Shown piece by piece: positions 1-12,000 of a stretch of DNA of 64,000 bases (positions are counted from its first letter, which is position 1; every line of letters starts with the position of its first letter). Source of the DNA: Fratercula arctica (lineage: Eukaryota; Chordata; Aves; Charadriiformes; Alcidae); NCBI GenBank assembly GCA_947846985.1, contig CANTUZ010000020.1:6979459-7043458 (forward strand), written 5' to 3'. A program made the translations under genes and the position numbers. The notes beneath the pieces were generated by a model, which ran no database searches, was not told the DNA's origin, and was given only the letters and a program-made list of their open reading frames with translations.

Positions 1-3000
1 GGTCACACCAGGCGTGCTGCCAGCGGGAGACCTGTGCGGACAGGGACAGGGAACATGGTCACGTTTGCAACAGGTCCTTTTCCTGGCACCCTCCAGAACA
101 CCCAAACATCCCGGTGGCCCCGGCACTCCACACTGCCTCCGGCTGGGATGCCGACAGCTGATCCCTGTAGGATCGCACCCGCAGCCCTTCCTGGGGGCTG
201 ACCCAAAGCCCCCCCGCCTCCCCAGCGCGCTGCCTGGCCTCCAGGGCTGTCCGCAGGCGCTTCGGTTGCACTGAAGAGTTGCTGTAGCAAAAGTGCAATA
301 CCAGCAAAAGCTGGCAGGGAATCCAGGGGCCAAGTCCGGAGTAAAATTCTGATAATGCTGTGTTTATACCAGAAATTTCTTTGGTAGATTAATCACGTGA
401 GTGAAGGAACAGATGGGAAGTAGCTGGAGACACTGCAAGGGGAATTTCAGTGCGGGGCCAGGTTGGCAGCTCAACCCCCGCAAACGCCGCTGCCGGGGCC
501 GCCACTGCCCAGAAGCAGTGAGGAGTTTAAACAGGGATCGGCGCCGGAGCAGAGCAGCACCCAGAGGCCAGCTCTCCTCCAAGAGGCAGAAGCGAGGAGC
601 CGGGGGCAGCTCCTGTCCCCTGGCACACGCCAGCCCGAGCCCCCAGCCCCACGGCATTCGAGCAATGACGGGCATCGCAGGCATCGCCGAAGGACGGGTC
701 TCGTGGTCCTGCTGCTGCCACAGCCTCGGCAGGGCACCCGCAGCAGCGCGGACAAGCGTCCTCACCTTCACCACCCACTGGTTTTGCCAGCTCTGGACTC
801 AGGTTGCACTCGGAGTTTAAAAACACACAAGGTCAAAATTCCCCCGGGAGCAGATGACCGGCCCGGGCAGGGCCACGAGGCTCTGGCCTGTCAATCAGTG
901 GGGCCAGATGCCAGCCACCACCACGGCTGCATTTTATTGCCCAGTGGTTGGGACACCAAACTTCTCCCAGACTGGGGAGTTATTCCCAGAGTCAGACACT
1001 CTGGAACACACCACACACTTGTTTAAACAGCCATCTGCATCAGCCCGTGGCCGTGCCTGTGTGCCCGGCGTCCCCAGGGGCTGCCTGAGGAGCGACCGGC
1101 TGCCAAGCCTGGCAAAGGGCAGGGAGCTGATGTGCCAGGAGGTGAGACCTCAGAGGAAAGTGTGGGAAACGGTTTGCTGACCGCAGACGGCTGTTTGCAA
1201 GAGGCAATGGTCTTCCCATCACTTCCTTCTGCATTTGGAGGGGAACAAGATGGATTCTGGTCTTTGTCTGAACAACTGCAACAAGCCAAAACACACCTTA
1301 AGCAGCCACAAGCAAACAGGAGGGTGGCAGGAGCCCAGTCAGTGCCATGCAAAAGCAACAGGACAAACGCTTTCCCCTAGTTCAGCCCTGCCACAGCACC
1401 AGTAGCGGTAAGCTCGAGCTGTGGGAAGTTACACCAGGACTATCTCTTTATGTTGTAGGTCCTGGAAAGCGACCTGTCCGAGCTATGGGATGGCCTTACC
1501 CTGCCTCTGCCCCCCCAGAGAAGGGCTGCGCTGCTCTGGCAGCGCCCGCGGGCAAGTGTGGGCCCGTGCAGCCGGGGGCCTGGTGCCCAGGGAGGACGTG
1601 GTCTGCACCTGCTCGACTTGGGCTCTGAGTGCTCCCGGGGTTCTCGTAACATCTCTTGCAATAAAGCTGCGCGCATTTTCACCAAGCGTGATTTGTGAGA
1701 GCCGAGGGGTTATTTCCAGGACACAGCAGCTTGCTGAGGAAACCCCACTTCCCTGCGCCTGCGTCTCCCAGGAGGCTGCAGGAGAGAGCTCCGCGCCAAG
1801 GGAACGGTCTCTTGCAGAGCGAGAGATCCAGGTTGGCCAGGGCAGATCGCAGACCCTGTGATCTCGTCATAAATCTATCGAACCTGTCTCAGCGCTGCCC
1901 ACAAAGCTTGCCAGCGGCACCAGCCCTGGAGCCAGGAGCACACGTGCTCCTGCTATTCCCGTGAGGTTCAGATCCCAAACTCCTCCGCAGCACGGCTGCA
2001 GCTCCCGCCGCGGGCAGGACGCGTGCTTGGGTGTGAGCCCCATGTCAGCCCAGCCCCGGGAGCCCTGGGACGGGCAGGGATGGGCAGCGGCATGGTCGGG
2101 GGTCCCACTCCCTTGCCCCGGCTCTGCCAGTGCCTCTGAGCCGGGTCCAGGGCCAGCCAGGCTTCCAGCCCCCGGCCCAGCACCGCACCCAATGAGCCGC
2201 GCTCTCCTCGGGCTGCAGCGGTGGAACATATGGGACCCGTTAGCTGGAAGCACATAAAATTCAAAGCTGTATTAGTCACCGGCTCCGTCATTTTCATTCC
2301 GCCGCTGGTAGACACTACTCTTGCAGAAGCAACCGACAACTGCTTGTGTTTCTACTGTCAGCTCCAATAAACAACTGTGTTTAATGCTGCGGGGGGAAGA
2401 GGGGGCTCAGAAACTCGATCCAAAAATAACAAGTTTTAAGCACGGTATCCTCGCCAGCTTAATGGCCAGGTCTCTCCACCCGTTTGTCACACTGCACTAG
2501 AGGGAAGCGGGGTCTAAAAACCGAGATGACCCATCGTTAATAAATCACCAGCCCCCCGCGCACTGTCCCGGCAGCCCTCCCGCATCAGTCCGCCGCACGG
2601 CCACACAGTTTTCGGCACGCAGGACCCCGTGAATCACGCACCATTAACATTCTCAGAGTGACATCTCCAACATACTCCGGGGATAAATTGGTTGCTGGAT
2701 GATTTGCAAAGCATTTAGGCAAAATTATTAAGAGGCGCATTGGTGGGGAGCCAGGGGGGACGAGCTCTCGTGGGTCGCTCGGGTGGTACATGCTCACCCC
2801 ATGGCCCCGGGGAGCTCAGCCCCGGTGCTCAGCCCGGCACCCAGGCGGTGCCACCCCGCAGACAGCATCACGCGCCAGCCGGTAAACACGGCATAACTCT
2901 CGCCCTCATAAAGGGCTTAAGTGCCCTGGCGCTGTTGGATAAACAGGACCGTGCTGAACACACACAGCGCCTTGGCAGAGGCCTTTAGGTATCTCAGCAT

Positions 3001-6000
3001 CTTCACAAGCCCCCCTGTGCCCTGTGAGTGGCTCACCACCAGAGAGGACCCGCAGCCCAGCGCCCACCGCCTGCCCGCAGCCCTGCCACCCGCCCCACCA
3101 TGGCCAGGCAGCCTGGGGGGGAATTAGACATCAAAAGAAGGCAGGCAGGAATGCGGAAAGCCCCCACCATCTGTTTCACACAGCCGCCGCTCCCGTTCCC
3201 TGCTCTGCCCACAGACCAGAGCGGCGGCCGATGGCGCTGCTCAGCGTCTCCCTGCAGCGCAGCACCAGCCCCGAGCCCTGCGCAGCCGAAACCTCAGCGG
3301 GCAGAGGCAGAGCGCGGCCGTGCCAGGAGCGAGCAGAGGAGCCGGCGTTAAGGGGAAGGGGTGCCTGGCTCATGGAGCCAGCCCTGGGGAACCTGCGGGA
3401 GACAGAGCACGACCCTCGGGTGGGAGCACCTGCAGAAGAGGAGGAGAGCGCGCGGGGACGTGGTCCTGTCCCTCAGCAGCCCGCAGCAGCACAGCGGGCA
3501 CCGCCTCAGCACGCAGATCTTGGCAGGACACTGCGAAGGCGTCTGCTGGCAGAGCCCGCAGTGAGCCCTCCCGACACCCCGCTCCTAATGAGGTTTTCCC
3601 AGAGGAAAGGCAGGGCCTGATGCCTGCCCTCATCCCCCATGCTCCCCCGGCTGTGCCCTGCGGCACGGGGACACTCACTCCTCGGCACCGACAGGGTCCC
3701 TCCTGCCATAGCCCACCACGAGACCTGCAGGAAAGAAAAACGTCTCCTGGTGCAGCGGGGCCAATCCAGGTGTCACCACCCCGGCATTAAGGTCTCCACT
3801 TAAGGGATTGCCAGCAGAACCATTGGTGTGCTTTCTGAACCAGTAACGCATCTTGTCCCAGATTAATAACACATGAAAGCAAAAATGCCTTGCCCTGCTG
3901 TGGGTTCTGCCCCAAAATCAGGAGGAGTTTTGCAATGCTGTCTCAGGATACTGCTTTCCCACTAGCATCTTCCCAAGGCCAGTAGCCGAGGATGGGCAGC
4001 GATGTTGGTACCACTACACATAGGCTTTATCACCTTCTCTCGTACGTTGCTCTCTCATTTTCCACTGACTCTTCCAGTTGAAGCTGCAGCCCCGCTGTGT
4101 GCAGACCGCGGGTCCCCTCACGCCCTGTGTTAGTGCAAAAGAAAAATACGAAACCAGCAAACAGAGGCCGACGGCGCAATCGCAGCTCCCTGCCGCAGCC
4201 GCGCAGCCGCCTCCAGCCCGGAGGGGGAAGCCGCAGGAGCTGATCCCAGCTCTCCATGTGGAAACCCAACCCACCCCTCCAGGAGCCGGGACCAGGGCAC
4301 GGGGGGTGCGGAGCGAGAGGTTCCTGCGGAGCCAAACTGGAAGAGACAAGGAGAAATAAACAGGCGGCGGTGAGGCGGCCAGTGGGGGTCCCGGGGGCAC
4401 CCACCCAGCCCCGGCGCAGATCCGGGCGATAGCGGGAGCCGCCGCGGAGGGACCCGCAGAGCTCAGCGCATCTGTCCCTCATCAGCGGCACCGCCAGACC
4501 CGACCGGAGCCCCCAGGTGAAAAAAGAGCCGAGGTTACTCACGCTCACTTAGTTCAAGATAAAAAAAAAAAAACACATTTCACAAGAGTCTCTCTTCATT
4601 ACATTTTGGAGGTGATACGGAGTTCTGAGCTGTTAGCGGGCTGGGCAGCTGCTGCTGGAAAACCTGAGTTAGGGAGAGAAATGTCACCCCAAATTTATTG
4701 TATTTACTTTCTCCAGTGTTTTCAGAATTTTTTACTCTTCAATAGTTTATATTATACACATTTATCAGCTTTGCTTCAGGCTTTTAACCCCAGATTCACT
4801 GTCTCAGGTTATAGCAGAGAGTGATGAAATGGGTATTCCTGGGGCTGAGCGCTGGCATCTGCTCGGGGACGGGTTGTAGCCAAAGTTTAAATGATCAAAC
4901 GGCCAAAATGAACCCAAAACAAGGGCTGCTGGGCATTGAAATCTTCTCTGCCCCCAGCACCGTGGACTTCCCAGGGATCTCCTCCCCTCCTCTCCATGTG
5001 GGGCTTCACAGCAGCTAGAAGCACCCGCACATTTTATTACTGGTTCTATTGACAGATTCCTTATTCATCAGCACTGGCTTTTCTTCTTTCTCTTTTTTCA
5101 GCGGAGAGATGGGCAAAAGCACACTTTGTCCAAAGAGGTTTGCAACTAAACTGGCCTGTTTTGTAGAAATCTTAATTTTAAAGAGCATTTACAGTCCTCC
5201 AAGAAAGCAAGGCAGGCACCGGTGAAACAAACCCCACCAGACTGCGCTGCCTGTGCGGAGCCGGCAACGGCAGAGGGTGAAACTCCCCGAGACAAGGGGA
5301 AATCACAGAACTGAGCAAAACCAGTGTTTAGAGCCTGGCAAAGGGGTAGGTAATGGGTAACAATAACTCCCTGGCTGTGAAACTATTGAAGGCGGCAGCC
5401 CCAAAAGCGGACAATGGGATCAAAGTCGGGATTTCCCCAGGCTCGGGCCAGCCTCGATGGAGCGCCCGCCGGGTGCCCGCCGTAACGCCCGGGGGCCATA
5501 AACTGCTTGGGATGGTTCAAAGTAGCCCACGCAGCCTTGCACGGCTCCCGGGGGGGTATGCAGTTCCCAGGCTTTCTGGGGGCTCGCTTCCCAAAGGGAG
5601 GGGAGCAGGGCCAGTGGCGGGGGGTCCTGGGCTGCCTGCGGGGAGGGCGAAGGGGCCAGAGACCCCCGCGGTGACCCCAGAGCCTGGAGGGGCTGGGGAA
5701 CCTCCCCCGGCCATGGGATAATGCAGGCTCCTGCTGGCAGGATTAGCCGTATAGCAGGACAGCTGAATCAGACGCTCAGCCCTTAACAGGATTACGCTCT
5801 GGGGAACGGCAGTGAAAATACAGACACCCCGCCTGCGGTGCTGCCCCCGCGCCCCCGCAGCCCCCCCGCTCGCACAGCGTCCCCGCGGGTCCCCGGGGTG
5901 GGAGATACGCTCCTGTTTTCTTTGAAATGTCATAATAAAGCGTTGGGCTGAACTCCTCGTGCATGCAGGAGGAACGGGCTCAGCTTTCCGCCAGCTGCGG

Positions 6001-9000
6001 GGGATTCGGGCTCCTCCGGGATCCATCCTGACCGCGGCTTCCCAGCCGCCCCCAGGGCACCTCGCTAGGCAGGAGCAGGAGGCTACCGGGCTCTGGCCAT
6101 CGGGGTCTGAGCTCGACCCTGTGCCACCCCAGCAGCACACGCTGCCGTCACCTTACCCACACCACCGAGAACCTGGTGAAACCCCGGCGAGCCCCAGCCC
6201 CTGGGTTACGGAGGGACAGCGCATGGCAGTGCCCTTGGAGCCAGCGTCCCATCTCAGTGTCACCAGGAGTGGGTCGGAGTCCACTGGGAGCACAGGGGCC
6301 ATCCCTTGCGGCACCCAAACGCTGGGCGCTGGGCAGGGACAGGGGTGTCCCGTCACGCCAGAGACCACAACCAAGCGTGCAGAGAGGAGCTGGCGAGTCT
6401 TCTGCACTTCCAGGTCTCAGCCCCCTGCTGTCAAGGGCGGGGGGGGGGTGTCTTTCAATATTCTCTAGTAACCCTGGATCAAACCCTCCATTTCCATGGA
6501 AACACAAACCTTCAGGTGTCCCACATAAGGGGCTTCTCCACATTTCTCCACTGAGCCCGAATGCTTCCCGAGCCACACTCCTCACCCACCAGGATTAACT
6601 GAATAATCAGCTCAAAAGCAAATGACGAACACAGTGCAGTGAGATGCTGCTCTCATTACATCCCTCACTCCTCCAACAGCGGATTTGCACTAGACCAGCC
6701 ATTTTTAAGGCCTGGGGAAGCACCAAGCAACATGGAGCTACACAATTTCCAGGTTAACAATGATTTTCACCTGCTCCAGCCTGCAACCTCCACAATGGCC
6801 CCCGCTGCCTGACACTGGCCACGGCACAGCAGCACGCAGGTTATCAGAGCGACCGCTCCGTTCTCCGCACACCGGGGCTGAAAGCACAGCTTGCTGCCGT
6901 GACTCCTTGGTGGATTTCAGAGAGGCTGGCAACTGAAAAGCTGATCCAATTTAGCCACAGTTCATTATCCGACATAGCATGACGCTGGGACACTCGCAGA
7001 CATAACCCAGCTTCCTCCTGCCTTGCAGGATGTATTGACCAAAGGCAAGAAAACAGAGCATTAATAGCTCTCTGCTGTGCAGATGAATCCGGGCAGCAGC
7101 AATGAGATTCTTTGGGCTATTTCTATCCCATCTCACACGAGTAAATCAGAAGCTTCTACAGACTTCCATTAAATTTCTCACCATTAATACCAATATAACA
7201 AGAGATCAGAATTTGTCCTCTTTTTTTACACTTTTCTGATATTTTAAAAAAAATGCTAAAACTCTTCAGCTTCTAGCTGAGCTTAAGATAAAAGTTAACC
7301 TCTGAACCGTACCAGCATCTTTCATGTAAGGCACAATACAGAGAGGGCTTTTTACAGCAGGTTTAGATCAGTAACGTGTATTTCAGCCTGTCTCCATTTG
7401 CACACACCCCCCCTGCCCCCCGCCGATGCCGGGAGCCGGGGACAAGGGAGCCACCAACCTTCACAACCCACTCCAGACGGTGGGGAGAACCAGGAACGCC
7501 AGCTCTGCCCCTCTGAGCTGGCCCTGTCACCAGGGCAGAGGCAGTCACACTGCACCAAGGAGAGCGGTCCCCTGCGAGACCCATGGAACGAGACTGGGCA
7601 GGACTGGGTACACACAAGGGGAGAACGAGGCCCCTGTTCCCCCTGACCCCAAGAACATCACGCAGCAACAATGAGATATTCATTAATTAAGTCTCACAGC
7701 TCTCATGCTGGAGAGGTTTTAGTACATACGCATTTTTAAAAAATATACACTTGTGTGTGCAGCCCTCTGCACACACGCACACCAGCGCCCGAATGATTGT
7801 CAGAGTCCTCCTTACACCTAGCAGCCACTGCCCCGTGCATGGAGAGGGGACCTCCGCAGTTGAGAAGGGGAATAAGGGCACCGCTCCCTCCCAAGGGATC
7901 TGGAGGAGGGGGAGCAGACCCCAGAGGTCCGGTCGCAGGCGCCGCGGGGAGCCGTGGTTTGGCAGCTCAGTGAGCCCTGGCGCTGGCTGCTCTCCCGCTC
8001 ACCGCCTGCCCTCGTGGGGCAGCTCCCTGGGCAGATCCTGTCCACTCCAGACGGGTCTGGCACAGGAGACAGCCTGGAGCAGCCACGCTGGATGCTTGGA
8101 AAAGGAGGCGGCTGAAGAAAGCATCGCCTGGCCCTGCAGTGGGGTGTGCCAGCCCCCCAGCGCTGCTCTGCAGAGGGTCGGTGTCCCAAGACTGAAGGGG
8201 GACTTGGAGCAGGGGACCACGCCGTGCAAGACACCAGCAACCAGATCCCTCCCTGGAGCAGCGTGTGGGTGTGAGGGGCTCCGCCACCCCCTGCCCATCC
8301 AAACCACACTTGAGAAACCGCATTTCATCCCTCCCCGCAGGGCTGAGCAGCCCCAGCCACTGCCCCGGCCGCTGCCCCGCGCGAGGCCGCCTGCGGGCTT
8401 TGTCATAACCTGTTATCTGATCTGGAGCTCCCTGGCCTTTCCTCGCAGGCGGACAGTCCTTCAAACCCATTCAGGGACTATGAGTCACTGAAGAAGCACT
8501 TAAAATCCATCCTGGATGATAAGGTTAGCGCTGTGTGCGGTGCTTTTCCTGCCCTAGTTTGGACTTAACGCTTGGACGCTCCATACTTCCGCGCTTATTC
8601 CACCTTCTCTTTCTCCTTCCAAATTCCCCGCCACGCTGAGCTGCAACACTGCGAGCTGTTCAGTGGAGATTCATCTGGACTCGGTGACCAGACGGGGGCT
8701 GCTACAGGAACCCTGAAGCCAGGAAAGACGAGGTCTGTGCCGTTCACTGCAGGCCTGGGGAGGCTCAGCGTTACCTGCTTCCAAGGGCAGAACAAAAAAC
8801 GTGGGCACTTTGATGACAAAAGCTGCTGCGATGCTGCCGCCAGCCCAGGGGCAGCTCCTCCGCTCACCCCAGGACCTGGCAGGAGGCTCCGGGGCGGCTC
8901 GGTGCCAGAGCTGGCAGCAGAACGGGCTCACAATATAAAAGAAAAGGCAACTCACGTCCGCTGAGCGGGCACTGGCCGCACCGGGTGAACCGGCCGCAGT

Positions 9001-12000
9001 GCGCTCGGGGATGCGGTCCCAGGCTCGCCCTGCGGGTGCTGCGCAGCCCCAGGTCTGCACGCCGGCGGGTCTCTCACCGAGCAAAGGTGACTCCCCCGTC
9101 TGAGAGCCCCGGGAGCAGCCAGCGCTGAGCGCGGGGTCACGGCAGCAGCAGTAAATCCTCATCACTGCCGGGCACCCGTCCGAACTGCATCCGCCGCTCC
9201 GCAGCATCCCCCTCGCTATCGGCTGCGTAGGATAAGAAATTTGCCTTACATTAGCGAAATGATTATTCTTAATACTTAGACGCTGATCATATTCCCGAGG
9301 AAAAGGAAACATAAATCCTTCCCTGCACTGACAGTGACAACCCACATCCCTAGATAGGAGGGAACTAATTAAGCCTGGTCTTTCCAGCCAAAGCCCAGCC
9401 AGCGTGTTTGTACAAGCTTTGCGGTCAAAGTATCTGCAGAATTTGGCCCTATTTTCCCATTTTTATTAATCACAGGAAAAATTCTCCATTTAGAAACAAT
9501 GCTTGAGATATACCTGATAGCATTTTTTTTTTCCCTTGGCCACTTACCACTTGGCAACAGAGATGAAGTTTTGTCTTTGCAAAACATTTTGAAACCTGTT
9601 TCTGTTCCAATTCAGAATCACCCACCCCAAAGCTTTCCAGGTTATCTGTAAAAGAAAACCTAGAGAAATGGATGGCTTGCAATGCTTCAACTGATAAACT
9701 CTAAATATATTATTTTAACTGTAATTTTGTTTTGCATTATAAAGTAGAATGAAAATGTTAACAACCACAGAACAAAAAGTCATTGGAAATGGAAAAGGTT
9801 GTTTTGAAAATGAAGGAACGGAACATTTTTGTGCCCTGGGGAGCACCTTCCCTTTCCCCCAAAGCTTGACAGAGTTTCACAAAACATTTCAAGTTTGATG
9901 TGCTGCGTTTTGGGGGGAGCTGAGCTGGGGAGGGCCAGGGAAAACTCCAGGAACAAAGAAAACCGCTGAAAACCCAGACAAGGGGCACCAGTGCCGCAGC
10001 GGTACCGGTCCCTCCCGCTGGGCTCCAGTGCTCCCGGCTGGTTCAGGCTTGGCTTTGGTGCTCACGAGCCCTCTTTCGGCCACTCCAGTGGTGTCCGGAG
10101 GCGACGAAGGTGTCCCTGCCAGCAAGGGATTGTGGCCGCTCTGGGGACGTGGGACAAGCACCCCATGCCCCTCCGCTCCCACAAAAACCCACCTCAAAGC
10201 TCTGCCTGGCTATAAATAAAGCAGCCGCTGACCTCAGAGATGAATCGGTGGGCCGGTGTCTCTGTGTGATGTCACCCCGTGTTTTTCCACAGGCCTGTCA
10301 AATTTCAGCCCCGTCTGATCTGCCGATGACAGCCGGGGCTCACGCCTGCCAGACAGCACCGGCACGGCCGCGCCGGAGGAGGGAGAAGCTGAGAGCGGAG
10401 GCCGGCAGGATTTATGGCAGTTTCTCCCCAGCGTGCTCTGCCGCACTCCCCGCCACGCACACAATACACAGATGCCTCTGGAGGATGATGGAAACTGTGG
10501 CTGCTTGGCGTGGCGCGGGTATTTTTAGGTGTTATTGCGCCATTTCTGGCCTTCAGTGACTTTTATGACTAACGCAGCTGGATTTGCGGCAATCAGTCCC
10601 AACCTGGTCACTCGCACAGACCGAGCAGCGTTTCGCCGGCCGAGAGGAGCCCGTCGGGCTGGCAGGTGGGACGGGAGGGATGGAGCCAGGGCCAAACCAA
10701 TGCCGGATGGGTCCCACGATGGGAAGTCGGCTCTTCCCAGGGCACCGCACCTGGCAAAGGCCTCCGGGAAGGCACCAAATCTTCTGGGGGGAAACCATCT
10801 GACATCAGGCAGGGTTTTAATTTCACTGTTCAGCCTTTTCCCCTGCCTGCAGCTGGACCCGCTGCCTCATCACCTTCCCACACGGACCGGGCAGGAGCTG
10901 CCCACCCACGGACACATGCAGGAGGGGACACTGTCCCCACCCTGTCTGTGCCCAGGCACCAACAGAGGCCAAAGGGTTACCAACACCATGTGGCTGAAAA
11001 GCCGGGCGCTGCATGTCCACACAGCAATCTTCAATTAATCTGAGAAGGAACAAAGCAATTAACAGGGGAACCAGGGGATAGACTGACAAAGCATATGCCG
11101 TCGCTCTGCTAAGAGGGCTGGCTCCTGCCTGTTGTTTGGCTCCTGTTTCTATGGTGGTGGAGGCTGTTACGAAGGGTCAGTTCATCGTTCTGGTTATTTG
11201 TAGCTATCTAAACTGTATTCTTAGCATCTCAGACCTTGGCGAGACAGCCAGGGGCTAACCGGGGACTGCCCAGCCGTTGGGAGTTGTCCTTCTTTTGGGG
11301 GATAAAAGACCTTTCTTTCATAACCAAGTACTGAAGTCATCAGGGCTCAGCACACCCAAGGCAGCAGCTCAGCACTGACCACACCGTCTCCTTTACCGCC
11401 TGCAGAGAGCAGTCAGCTCTCGTGGCCATTGTGTCTCTGTGCTGCCCCCAGCAAGGAACCCCTTACCTGCCCCCAGCCAGCCTGGGACTGCTTCTCCCCG
11501 ACCATCCTCCTTGGCACGAGCTGGTGACGTGGGGGCCCGGGGCCGGCTCCAGCAGCAGCAGAGTCCCCAGCACGGAGCAGGACACCTGCCATGAGCAGGG
11601 CTCTCGCCTGGGGCTCCGCTGGTGCCGCTGTGCTAGGCAGTGACGATGTCCAGCACCGTGTCCCCGTGGCGCCCTGGCGCTGCCATGCTGTGGCCAGAGG
11701 AGAGGAGCATGGCGGAGGCTGTGCCCCTCTGTGGTCACTTCTGCACAAGTTCAGGAGCTTGGTTGTGCCTCACTATCCATCCCAAAGTAAGTTCCCAATA
11801 AATATGTTTATAATGGGGCTTTGTTGCCTCAGAAAATAGGTTTCCCATGAGGTCAGCAGGCCTGGCACCGAGGGTTATACCGGGACAGTGATTTTTCCCC
11901 TTGGGGTTCCAGGTGGCTGCACTTATGCAAGGCTCCGAGTTATTCCTGGGGCTGCCACATGAAAGGTTAGCTTCCTAGCTGTGCCCAGCACAGGCATTTT

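Noticed and set aside
4561..4573. A-run at about 4,561 as a retroposed transcript end
   Set aside because: It is only 13 bases long, with no upstream transcript-like sequence or signal.
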